Below, in pieces: positions 36,134-43,753 of a stretch of 50,927 nucleotides of DNA. The DNA comes from an uncultured Bdellovibrionales bacterium (GTDB lineage: Bacteria > Bdellovibrionota > FAC87 > UBA2466). The DNA is taken from the NCBI GenBank assembly GCA_937903155.1, contig CALCZU010000048.1:1-50927 (forward strand). Direction: 5' to 3'. How positions within the stretch are numbered: position 1 is the stretch's first letter; each line of letters starts with the position of its first letter. The notes beneath the pieces were generated by a model that did no database searches, had not been told where the DNA came from, and worked only from the letters and a program-made list of their open reading frames with translations. Made by a program: the position numbers and the translations under genes.

Positions 36134-37390
36134 ATGCAAACTCATAGAATGATTTTTGGGATTCTTCTCACTCTTTTCACCCACCTCGCTTTTTGCGTGG
36201 ATGGGAACGAGGGAGGGCACGGAGGCGATCCGGTCATTAATCGAATTCTCATTGCAAGACATCTTTCCCTGCAGATTGCCGCTCGAGCGGACAAAGAACT
36301 TCTTAACTCCGACCAAAAAATTAAAATGATCAAGCTTCTCTCGCAGAGACCTAAGTTCTCTAACGCCGGAGAAAAAGTCACCATCCTGGATAAGGACGAA
36401 AAAGAGGTCGAAGTCGCGGGCAAATATCTAGAAAAATCCGATCAAATTATTTTCAACGTCGACCTCTGCAAAAAGTTAGATTTGACTCTCGTGGATGCGA
36501 TCGCACTTTATTTACATGAGGCTGGATATGTCGCCGGTCTTTCGAAATGTATGGTGAAAAATCGCGACGAACTTCTAGAGGATATTGGTTACCGCCTCGT
36601 TCTAGAAGAAAAAGCGAAGAAAGATTCTCTTTTTAAAGACGGCGAGTTCTTTAACCTCTTCAATAAAACGGAGAAAGAAACCATCGTCTCGCAACCAAAG
36701 GTAGAAGAAATCGCAGGGGATCTGACTGGAGGTTTGTGGCACGAAGTCTGGTTCTCGGTGACGGGCGCGAAGCCCGAGACGATTGCGAACTGGAAGAGTG
36801 ACATCACCCAATCAGTTTGCGGTTTGATTGCTGAAAAATATCCTCAGGTGAAATGCTATGCCCATACCCGATGGCATAACGTCTTTTTTATTCATGATAC
36901 CGGAAAAAAACCATTGGATTTCGCGCTGATGAAAAAAGAGAGAACTTTTGCTCTGATGGACAGTCTCCATTTTTTATGGACTCCGTCAGCGACGATTCCA
37001 ACAACTAAAATGGATTTCGAGAAAGTGCCTGCAATCGATGAACGGAACTTTTTAGGTTATGACAGTAAGGTCGATGAAAATGTGAATTCCCTTCAGACGA
37101 TAGGTCTGTGGTACGAAGTTCGGATTGAACTTCCCGAAAAGTCTGATGAGCAGTGGAATGAAGCTACCAGAAAAGTTCTTTGTAGTTTTGTAAAAAGTTT
37201 AGGGCCCAAACAACTCAGTTGTTACCCGCATTTTATTTCGCCTCACGTTTTTTATATTTTTGACAAGGGAAATCCTAAATTCTTGGATTTTACAGCGCTT
37301 TCGAAAGATAAGGAAAACGCTTTCATATTCAGCGCCATCAAGGTGGGTCCGTCGCAGTTGACTAAACCCAAAGGTATCTTGGGCGACTAG
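36134..37390 (+). CDS. Secreted protein with internal duplication, function unknown
   Basis: I start at the ATG at 36134, with AAGAG upstream, giving 418 residues and a signal peptide (MIFGILLTLFTHLAFC). An earlier TTG is less likely. Residues about 25-160 are helical, with a YLHEAGYVAG segment that resembles but does not fulfil the HExxH zinc motif. The second half holds two related blocks of about 75 residues: one starts GGLWHEVWFSV and ends FFIHDTGKKPLDFALM, the other starts IGLWYEVRIEL and ends FYIFDKGNPKFLDFTAL. The GGHGGDP stretch just after the signal peptide recalls other Bdellovibrio exported proteins, but I cannot name the function. Confidence 0.72.
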   Translation: MQTHRMIFGILLTLFTHLAFCVDGNEGGHGGDPVINRILIARHLSLQIAARADKELLNSDQKIKMIKLLSQRPKFSNAGEKVTILDKDEKEVEVAGKYLEKSDQIIFNVDLCKKLDLTLVDAIALYLHEAGYVAGLSKCMVKNRDELLEDIGYRLVLEEKAKKDSLFKDGEFFNLFNKTEKETIVSQPKVEEIAGDLTGGLWHEVWFSVTGAKPETIANWKSDITQSVCGLIAEKYPQVKCYAHTRWHNVFFIHDTGKKPLDFALMKKERTFALMDSLHFLWTPSATIPTTKMDFEKVPAIDERNFLGYDSKVDENVNSLQTIGLWYEVRIELPEKSDEQWNEATRKVLCSFVKSLGPKQLSCYPHFISPHVFYIFDKGNPKFLDFTALSKDKENAFIFSAIKVGPSQLTKPKGILGD

Positions 37391-37410
37391 AGGGCAAGTT
37401 TCGAAACGAA

Positions 37411-37794
37411 TTAGTTTCCGCTTCCGTAAGGTCGAGTGAGAATTTCAAGGACGTGACCTGAAGGGTCCTTAAAGTAGAGCCCACGCCCTCCGTCATTATG
37501 ATTGATCTTTCCTTCTTGGCTCGTCATGGGATCCGCCCAGTATTTGACGTGTCTTTCTTGGATCCGTGCAAAAATCGTTTCGAATTCCTCTTCACTGACT
37601 AAAAAAGCGTAGTGCTGAATTTGAATTTCTTCGTCGGTGCTTAAGAAATCTAAGCTGACGCCGTTATCGGTTTCAACAACGAGAAAATGGTAAAAAACTC
37701 TTGGATTTTTCAATCCTAAAATTTCGGATAGAAATTTCGCAGACGCTTCTTTGTTTTTTGCGTGGACAATGGTGTGATTGAGTTGAATGCTCAT
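37411..37794 (-). CDS. VOC-family (glyoxalase/dioxygenase superfamily) protein
   Basis: The 127-residue product is a single vicinal-oxygen-chelate module pair: NHTIVHAKNKEASAKFLSEILGL at the start, HYAFLVSEEEFETIF in the middle, and YFKDPSGHVLEILTRPY at the end. H7, H71 and the Glu in VLEILT sit where metal ligands lie in this superfamily. Members include glyoxalases, dioxygenases and antibiotic-resistance proteins; the substrate here cannot be assigned. It is convergent with the duplicated secreted protein gene. Confidence 0.85.
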   Translation of the reverse strand: MSIQLNHTIVHAKNKEASAKFLSEILGLKNPRVFYHFLVVETDNGVSLDFLSTDEEIQIQHYAFLVSEEEFETIFARIQERHVKYWADPMTSQEGKINHNDGGRGLYFKDPSGHVLEILTRPYGSGN

Positions 37795-37934
37795 GTAGGT
37801 ATTCTATCTCCTCATGTAAAATACTCAAGAGTTGACATAATCTGTAAACAGTCTGTCCTTAGAGGCGTTGACATTCTTTCATCACATCCACTAACTGCTG
37901 AGAGAGAATAAATTCATATTACAAAGGGGATTGC

Positions 37935-38399
37935 ATGAAACGTGAATATTTATTTAGTTTAATGACTGGGTTCGTTTTTTTCGCAAGCACTGGTTTCAGT
38001 GCCACACCGCTCGAAACGTTTGAGACTTACTATAAAAAAGCTCCTAATTTCAAAAATTGCACGGTGAAAGTCGTAGGTCCTACCCAATTCCAAAAACAGT
38101 TTTTTGTTTCGGTGTCGGTGAAAGACGTCTTTAAACAGTTTACAATGTCAGTGGGGGAGAAAACTAAAGTTACCAAAGAAACTTACCGTTCATCCGAAGA
38201 TCTAAAAACAGTGAGTTTCGACGAGGAAGGTAAAAAAGCAGTGGATCAGCTTTTTCCTATTTTCTCTGTTGGCACGGCGACCCGAATTACTTTTAATTTA
38301 AATGAAAAGGGCGAAGTCGCGAGCGTGCGCTTTCATGCTTGGGAAAATAATCTCATCGGAATCTGGAGCACCGTTTTCGATAAAACCTGCACCAACTAA
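37935..38399 (+). CDS. Small secreted protein, function unknown
   Basis: The 154-residue product has a signal peptide (SLMTGFVFFASTGFSA) followed by a beta-rich domain with two cysteines, one near the start (NCTVKVV) and one at the very end (KTCTN), which may pair. AAAGGGGATT precedes the ATG. Two TTGACA hexamers lie upstream (37832 and 37868); the second is best placed but lacks a good -10. A hairpin terminator follows. No family is recognised. Confidence 0.75.
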   Translation: MKREYLFSLMTGFVFFASTGFSATPLETFETYYKKAPNFKNCTVKVVGPTQFQKQFFVSVSVKDVFKQFTMSVGEKTKVTKETYRSSEDLKTVSFDEEGKKAVDQLFPIFSVGTATRITFNLNEKGEVASVRFHAWENNLIGIWSTVFDKTCTN

Positions 38400-38422
38400 A
38401 ACTACGCCCATCATCTTATTAG

Positions 38423-38462
38423 AGAGGGCCGAGGCATCTAAGCTCCGGCCCTCTATATTTTC
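38423..38462 (+). terminator. Rho-independent terminator candidate
   Basis: AGAGGGCCG (38423..38431) pairs with CGGCCCTCT (38446..38454), and ATATTTT follows. It ends the small secreted protein gene and precedes the O-methyltransferase gene. Confidence 0.75.
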
Positions 38463-38512
38463 TCAACGACAAAACTGTGATAGTTTTTTAGAAATAGGGG
38501 GCATCGATCAAA

Positions 38513-39154
38513 ATGACAAAAATTGTAAACGAAGACATCAATCTTTATTGCGAAAAACACAGCTCGCGTCCATCCACACTTTCCGAAGAGCTTGGCGAGT
38601 ACACGAAAAAGAATGTTCAGTACCCTCAAATGCTTTCGGGAGATTTAGTTGCAAGTTTTTTAGGACTCATGGTCAAGGTAGTAGACGCGAAACGTATTTT
38701 GGAAGTCGGAACTTACACTGGGTATTCGGCTCTCTGTATGGCTGAACATCTGCCCTCGGATGGAGAACTGATTACTCTAGATATTAACGAACAAAACACG
38801 CAAATCGCCAAGGAGTTTTGGCAGAAGAGCGAGCACGGTAAAAAGATTAAGTCAGTCCTCGGCCCCGCTATCCAGTCGATGGAAACGATCACCCCTTCAT
38901 TCGATTTGATCTTTATTGATGCCGACAAAGCAAGTTATAAAAAATACCTTCAAGCTTCGTTAGGGCTCCTTTCTCCGAAAGGCATCATCATTGTCGATAA
39001 CTGTCTCTGGAGCGGCACGGTACTCGAGAAAAATCCCTCCGACCTGGATGCGATAGCAATCAAAGAGTTCAACCAATTCGTGTCGGAAAACACCCAACTG
39101 CAAAAAACGTTGGTCCCCATTCGCGACGGGCTTTTCATTATCCGTAAAATTTGA
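38513..39154 (+). CDS. Class I O-methyltransferase (Methyltransf_3 family)
   Basis: The 213-residue protein matches small SAM-dependent O-methyltransferases of the caffeoyl-CoA type. It has the SAM motif ILEVGTYTGYSALCMAE, an acidic loop ITLDINE, the catalytic/metal motif FIDADKASYKKY, and IIIVDNCLWSGTV. The metal-binding Asp residues of this cation-dependent family are present. The natural substrate is unknown. GGGGG lies about 11 bases before the ATG. Only about 80 bp separate it from the radical SAM gene, but an independent promoter there makes a shared operon doubtful. Confidence 0.9.
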   Translation: MTKIVNEDINLYCEKHSSRPSTLSEELGEYTKKNVQYPQMLSGDLVASFLGLMVKVVDAKRILEVGTYTGYSALCMAEHLPSDGELITLDINEQNTQIAKEFWQKSEHGKKIKSVLGPAIQSMETITPSFDLIFIDADKASYKKYLQASLGLLSPKGIIIVDNCLWSGTVLEKNPSDLDAIAIKEFNQFVSENTQLQKTLVPIRDGLFIIRKI

Positions 39155-39197
39155 TCAAGCGACCTCTTGCAGGAATACTCCTTTAACGAGGTGCTAC

Positions 39198-39226
39198 TTG
39201 ATCTTAATACCATACAAATGTATGGT
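39198..39226 (+). promoter_or_regulatory. Candidate sigma-70 promoter of the radical SAM-UdgX operon
   Basis: TTGATC (39198..39203) and TATGGT (39221..39226) are separated by exactly 17 bp. The predicted transcription start falls at about 39233, the same base as the chosen ATG, so the message may be leaderless. The palindrome at 39201..39234 overlaps both hexamers. Confidence 0.5.
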
Positions 39227-39234
39227 ATTAAGAT
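39201..39234. promoter_or_regulatory. Perfect 16+16 bp palindromic operator
   Basis: The arm ATCTTAATACCATACA (39201..39216) is perfectly repeated in inverse at 39219..39234, with only AA between. It covers the -35/-10 spacer, the -10 box and the ATG of the radical SAM gene. A dimeric repressor bound here would block transcription. It does not match the Bdellovibrio LexA box (TTAC-N3-GTAA) I know of. Confidence 0.7.
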
Positions 39235-40492
39235 GCAGATAGCGGAAAAATTGGCGATTTTGGCAGATGCGGCGAAGTACGATGCCTCTTGCGCGAGTAG
39301 TGGATCGAAGCGGAAGAATATGGGCGGGATGGGGAATACGGAAGGCATGGGCATTTGTCATAGCTATACGCCGGACGGGCGCTGTATTTCTCTTCTGAAA
39401 ATTCTTCTTACGAATCATTGTCTTTACGACTGCACCTATTGCGTGAATCGGGTTTCGAGCGATGTGAAGCGGGCGCAATTCACCGTCGAAGAAGTCGTGA
39501 ATTTGACGCTACAGTTTTATCAAAGAAATTATATTGAAGGACTTTTTCTCTCGTCAGGCGTGATGGGATCTGCGGATGCCACGATGGAGAGAATGGTCAG
39601 TGTCGCTCGTACTTTAAGGGAAAAACACTTATTTGGTGGGTACATTCATCTGAAAGCGGTTGCGGGTGCTTCGAAAGAGCTTTGTCGAGCTGCAGGTTTG
39701 TGGGCGGATAGAGTAAGTGCAAATATTGAGCTTCCCCGTTCGGAAGATTTAGTGAAGTTAGCGCCGGCGAAATCTCATGCCGAAACTGAACTCACCATGA
39801 GTATTTTAAAAGAGGGAATTGATGAAGCGAAAGCCGAAGCGCAATCTAAAAACCCCTCAAAGTTTCGAAAAAGTTTTGCGCCTGCCGGTCAAAGCACGCA
39901 GCTGATTGTGGGCGCGACCGAAGCATCGGATAGGCATATTCTAGGAAAAGCAGTTTCTTTGTACGATACCTACCGGCTGCGCCGAGTGTACTACACGGCA
40001 TACAGTCCCATTCCCCATGCAGATTTAAGCTTACCGCCTGAGCGTCCGCCTTTAATGAGAGAACATCGGCTCTATCAGGCCGACTGGTTGGTCAGATACT
40101 ATGGATTTCAAGTGCAGGAGTTAGCGACTGAAACTAATCCCAATCTCGATTTAAGCCGTGACCCGAAACTTTGCTGGGCACTCCAAAACCGCGCGCTCTT
40201 TCCTGTCGATATCAACGTCGCTCCGCGAGAAAATTTATTGCGGATTCCCGGTTTAGGGGTTCGTACGGTCGAACGGATTTTAAAAGCACGTCGCTTTCGA
40301 AAACTCACGATGCAAGATTTATCTCGAATGGGAGCTTCTTTGAAAAAAGCGAAGTACTTTATTCAAGTTCGAGAAGACAACCCGTTTTTAAAATATGTCG
40401 ATTCCTTTGGATTAGAAGCGCAATTGAAACCAGAGCCGGTTCAGCTCTCGCTGTTCGAAACTGGATTATCAGCGCAAACAGGAGAAGTCTGA
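39233..40492 (+). CDS. Putative DNA modification/repair radical SAM protein (TIGR03916 family)
   Basis: This 419-residue protein has the radical SAM cluster motif CLYDCTYC (CxxxCxxC) near residue 64, preceded by ADAAKYDASCASSG, the hallmark N-terminus of this family. A helix-hairpin-helix segment near the C-terminus (LLRIPGLGVRTVERIL) suggests DNA binding. The family nearly always sits next to a UdgX-type gene, as here (7-bp gap). It is thought to act in DNA repair or modification, but the reaction is unknown. I start at the ATG at 39233 (MQIAEKLAIL) because family members begin there; the frame stays open to a TTG at 39167. Confidence 0.9.
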   Translation: MQIAEKLAILADAAKYDASCASSGSKRKNMGGMGNTEGMGICHSYTPDGRCISLLKILLTNHCLYDCTYCVNRVSSDVKRAQFTVEEVVNLTLQFYQRNYIEGLFLSSGVMGSADATMERMVSVARTLREKHLFGGYIHLKAVAGASKELCRAAGLWADRVSANIELPRSEDLVKLAPAKSHAETELTMSILKEGIDEAKAEAQSKNPSKFRKSFAPAGQSTQLIVGATEASDRHILGKAVSLYDTYRLRRVYYTAYSPIPHADLSLPPERPPLMREHRLYQADWLVRYYGFQVQELATETNPNLDLSRDPKLCWALQNRALFPVDINVAPRENLLRIPGLGVRTVERILKARRFRKLTMQDLSRMGASLKKAKYFIQVREDNPFLKYVDSFGLEAQLKPEPVQLSLFETGLSAQTGEV

Positions 40493-40499
40493 AAGGTCT

Positions 40500-41834
40500 A
40501 TGGAATTGAGTACTATTAGCAAAACACGAACGGCTTTTAATGACTGGTTGAATAAAGAAGCCGCCCTTCAAAGTAATCTATTGTTCGAAAGTTTTTCTTC
40601 CGAGAAAGTCATTCCTAAAGATGTTTTGCCAAGAAAACTCAAAGGCGATGCGTACGCGATTTCTTGCTATCGGGATGAAACGAGATGGAGTTTTTTAGAT
40701 AGGGTCTGCGAAAGAATCTCGAAAGAGGGAAGTCGGTTCTTAGAAGACCCGGCCGATAGAGACGCGATTGAATGGACGAATCGTCTCAAAGCCATTCGCC
40801 GAGATGTTCACAAAGCTCATGCGTTTGTCCGTTTTAAGAAAACGACCGAAGAAGGAAAAGAAATTTTTATTGCGTGGCATCGCCCCCAACATCTCACGAC
40901 CGATCTTTTTATCCGACTCTTTTGCAGGCGTTTTCCCACAATGCATTGGATGATTCTCACCGCCGATGAGTGTGCGCATTTTGAAAACGGCAAAGTTCAA
41001 TTTTCAAAAGCGTATGAGGGGCAAAGCCTCGAAATAGAAGATCACTGGGAAGAAAATTGGCGAACGTATTATTCCTCAATTTATAATCCCGCGCGTCTCA
41101 TGGTTCAGGCGATGAAAAAAGAAATGCCTCAATGGCATTGGCAAACAATGCCCGAGTCTTCACTGATCCCAAATCTCATTCGTCAAAGCCAAAATAAAAT
41201 TCACACGATGGCTCAAAAATCTCAGCGCTCGGCAAGCCCGTACATTCCTACATTTTGTCAGTCGATTGAAAAAATTCAAGAATCACTTCCTCAGTGCGAG
41301 GGTTGTTCGTTACACGCGCACTGTCGAGTGACGCCAGGCAAAGGAAACTCTAAAGCGTCGTTACTTTTCGTAGGAGAACAACCCGGTGATGAAGAAGAAA
41401 AAAGAGGCGAACCTTTTATTGGTCCTGCAGGGCAACTCCTTCGAAAAACTTGGGAAGAAGTCGGCGGGAATTGGAATGACTTGTATGTCACAAATGCTCT
41501 CAAGCATTTTAAGTACGAACTCCGAGGAAAAATGCGTCTGCACAAACGTCCGGGCTCGGACGAAGTCGCTGCCTGTCGGCCTTGGTTACAAAAAGAGTTA
41601 GAGCTTATCTCTCCAAAAGTTATTTTATGTCTCGGAAGTACCGCCGCACTCTCCGTCTCGGGGCGTCTGTGGCCCGTGGAGCGATACCGCGGGACTTGGC
41701 TTCCCTCGGCGGGACAATCGCGTATTTTACTGACGTATCATCCCGCGGCTCTCCTACGTGCGCCCGATCAAAAAAAGCAAGAATATGAGCGAGATTTCAA
41801 AAACGATTTGAAACTCGCGCTCTCTGTTGCTTAA
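40500..41834 (+). CDS. udgX: DUF4130-UdgX fusion: uracil-DNA glycosylase family protein
   Basis: The 444-residue protein joins a DUF4130 domain (about 45-220, TIGR03915-like) to a UdgX domain (about 265-444). The UdgX part has iron-sulfur cysteines in QCEGCSLHAHC and near AACRPWL, the catalytic GEQPGDEEEKRGEPFIGPAG motif, and an R-loop RGKMRLHKRP whose His matches the residue that covalently traps uracil in mycobacterial UdgX. YHPAALLR matches the family's C-terminal motif. It should bind uracil in DNA tightly. AAGG precedes the ATG; it is co-transcribed with the radical SAM gene. Confidence 0.92.
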   Translation: MELSTISKTRTAFNDWLNKEAALQSNLLFESFSSEKVIPKDVLPRKLKGDAYAISCYRDETRWSFLDRVCERISKEGSRFLEDPADRDAIEWTNRLKAIRRDVHKAHAFVRFKKTTEEGKEIFIAWHRPQHLTTDLFIRLFCRRFPTMHWMILTADECAHFENGKVQFSKAYEGQSLEIEDHWEENWRTYYSSIYNPARLMVQAMKKEMPQWHWQTMPESSLIPNLIRQSQNKIHTMAQKSQRSASPYIPTFCQSIEKIQESLPQCEGCSLHAHCRVTPGKGNSKASLLFVGEQPGDEEEKRGEPFIGPAGQLLRKTWEEVGGNWNDLYVTNALKHFKYELRGKMRLHKRPGSDEVAACRPWLQKELELISPKVILCLGSTAALSVSGRLWPVERYRGTWLPSAGQSRILLTYHPAALLRAPDQKKQEYERDFKNDLKLALSVA

Positions 41835-41937
41835 AAATTTCTCTGGTAACAAATAATAACAACATTAGAACGCAGAGCATAAATAACGATTGCCTCTAAA
41901 CTTGAATCCCGATAGCTGTGAATTATCAGGAGAAAAA

Positions 41938-42810
41938 ATGAAGTTGTTTATCTTTTTGGTTCTTGGATTTTTTGTTACTTCGATTCGCGCCGATGAAAAA
42001 AATTTAAATCTCACTCTGAAACGCATGTACGAATTCGCTAATCGCCAAGCGCATGAAGAAGTTTTAGAAGAAGCTAAAAAGATCGAATCCGAAGAAACGG
42101 AATTGAGTAAACTGAAATTCGAGAGTCCGGAGCGCGGGGAACTCTATTTAAAATATCATTTTTATAAACTGAGCGCTTACGCCGGAATGCTCGATAAAGA
42201 AAATGCAGTTAAAGAAATCGAGCTTCTCAATCTTTATCTCGATACTTTCTCTGAAGATCGGATTCGCGAGTTTAAGTTGACCCGATACTATCACCTCACA
42301 AAATACCTCGAGGAGTACGTGGCAACCTGGAAGGAAAGAGATCTTGCTGAAGCCGAACGTTTGATGCGATTGAGCGCACAACGCCTCGACAATGTCCAAC
42401 CCGGAGAGAAAACTCAGAAGATTCAAAAAAAGATTGTCGATATTTTGGATTCGATGATCAATCAAGAAGAGCAGAAAAAATCCGATCAAGCTTCAAAGGG
42501 TAAAGAAGGCGACTCGAAAGAAGACAAAAAAGGAGCGGAAAAAGGCGCTGAAGAGAAAGGTCAAGAAGCCGAATCTCAAGCCAATAAGCCGAAAAAACCG
42601 CAAGACCAATCTCAACTCGGAAAAGAGAATGGTAAAGGCGAAGTCGACCACGCTAAACTAAAAAAGATTGCGGGCGAATGGGGCAAGATGCCTCCCGCCG
42701 AGCGCGCAAAAGTGGTCCAAGAGATTACTCGAGATCTTCCAGCAAAGTACCGACCGATGATTGAAGAGTACTTCAAAGCTTTGAATCGCCTCCCTGAGAA
42801 TTCACGGTAA
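41938..42810 (+). CDS. Exported charged helical protein, function unknown
   Basis: I start at the ATG at 41938 with AGGAG five bases upstream, giving 290 residues and a signal peptide (FIFLVLGFFVTSIRA). Residues about 20-170 are helical and may form TPR-like or coiled-coil repeats. Residues about 180-235 are a Lys/Glu/Gln-rich linker. The last 55 residues (IAGEWGKMPPAERAKVVQEI and on to the end) form a compact helical motif with the MPPAER pattern seen at the end of several deltaproteobacterial exported proteins. No function is known. Confidence 0.75.
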   Translation: MKLFIFLVLGFFVTSIRADEKNLNLTLKRMYEFANRQAHEEVLEEAKKIESEETELSKLKFESPERGELYLKYHFYKLSAYAGMLDKENAVKEIELLNLYLDTFSEDRIREFKLTRYYHLTKYLEEYVATWKERDLAEAERLMRLSAQRLDNVQPGEKTQKIQKKIVDILDSMINQEEQKKSDQASKGKEGDSKEDKKGAEKGAEEKGQEAESQANKPKKPQDQSQLGKENGKGEVDHAKLKKIAGEWGKMPPAERAKVVQEITRDLPAKYRPMIEEYFKALNRLPENSR

Positions 42811-42942
42811 AGTGCTGCGGGTCTTTTCCTGCTGACCACTGTTTTCTAATGCCTAGCGGTGCGGAAATTCAGTCTACCCGAGGATTTATCGTTTGAAGTT
42901 TTTAGCGAACTCTACTACCGTTTTCGCATATCGGGGGTTTTT

Positions 42943-43596
42943 ATGAATAGTAGGGTTATTTTTTTTCTTATTCTCATTTCAATTGGTGTTTCTACTTCGT
43001 ACGTCGTTGCGGCAAATAAGGGTTTGACAGCGAATGAGCTTTCCGCGTTCCAAGATTTATATAACGACAAATCGAAACAATCGGCACTTCTCTCCCGGAT
43101 AAAAATTGCAGAGAGCGAACTGAAGGCGAAACGAGAGATTTACCAAATGAATAAAAACCTTTGGTTTATCAAATCACCCGGAGTCTCTGAACATACCTAT
43201 CGACAAAGTGAAATGCAGGCGGCGGCGGCAGAATGGACCGTCCAAGAAGTTCGCGAGCTTTATGAAGCCGCGGGTTTCGAAGTGAACATCGATGAAAAAT
43301 TTGTGAAAATTGCGCAAGGGGGACAAGTGGATCCCGAAGCTTTTACGAGCGATTATTTTAAAATGTGGTCCTCTCGCGCCAAGGCAGCTCAATTCGTAAT
43401 GAGCCGGAGCGAAGTCGAACTGGCTTTTGCGGTTTACTATCGTGACGTCATTGCAAAGCTTCACTCTAAGGGTGCGGATTCCAAAGCGATGTTAATTGAA
43501 TCTGAAAACGAATTCGCCAAAGCAACAGAAAATCTCGCTGGCGCAAAAGAACTTCTTCGAGTCGCGCTTGAGGCGAAGAACCAGTTTTCAAAATAA
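42943..43596 (+). CDS. Exported helical protein, function unknown
   Basis: I start at the ATG at 42943, with GGGGG five bases upstream, giving 217 residues and a signal peptide (VIFFLILISIGVSTSYVVAA). The mature part is almost entirely helical, Ala/Glu/Lys-rich, with no cysteine after the signal, and likely forms an antiparallel coiled coil. It follows another helical exported protein in the same direction, which might indicate a shared role. The frame stays open to 42859, but those residues do not look like an N-terminus. Confidence 0.7.
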   Translation: MNSRVIFFLILISIGVSTSYVVAANKGLTANELSAFQDLYNDKSKQSALLSRIKIAESELKAKREIYQMNKNLWFIKSPGVSEHTYRQSEMQAAAAEWTVQEVRELYEAAGFEVNIDEKFVKIAQGGQVDPEAFTSDYFKMWSSRAKAAQFVMSRSEVELAFAVYYRDVIAKLHSKGADSKAMLIESENEFAKATENLAGAKELLRVALEAKNQFSK

Positions 43597-43753
43597 TGAT
43601 TTCGCTCCCGTTGGATTGGGAAAGTGCTAAAACGCGTTTGCTGCTTTGTGGTTAAAAATCGCCTCGCGGATGGTACAAGCGTGCGTTTAAATGCTAGAGA
43701 AGTTATAGATTTACATCAGCTCGCTACTTTGTTAACCAAATTCAGTAGTAACT

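Noticed and set aside
36134..37390. Zinc-protease reading of YLHEAGYVAG
   Set aside because: The second histidine of HExxH is replaced by Val, so it is not a metalloprotease motif.
37832..37897. Sigma-70 promoter for the secreted protein at 37935
   Set aside because: Two TTGACA hexamers are present but no acceptable -10 sequence lies at the right distance from either.
39201..39234. LexA box
   Set aside because: The palindrome does not match TTAC-N3-GTAA or the other LexA sites I know; only the neighbouring repair genes suggest it.
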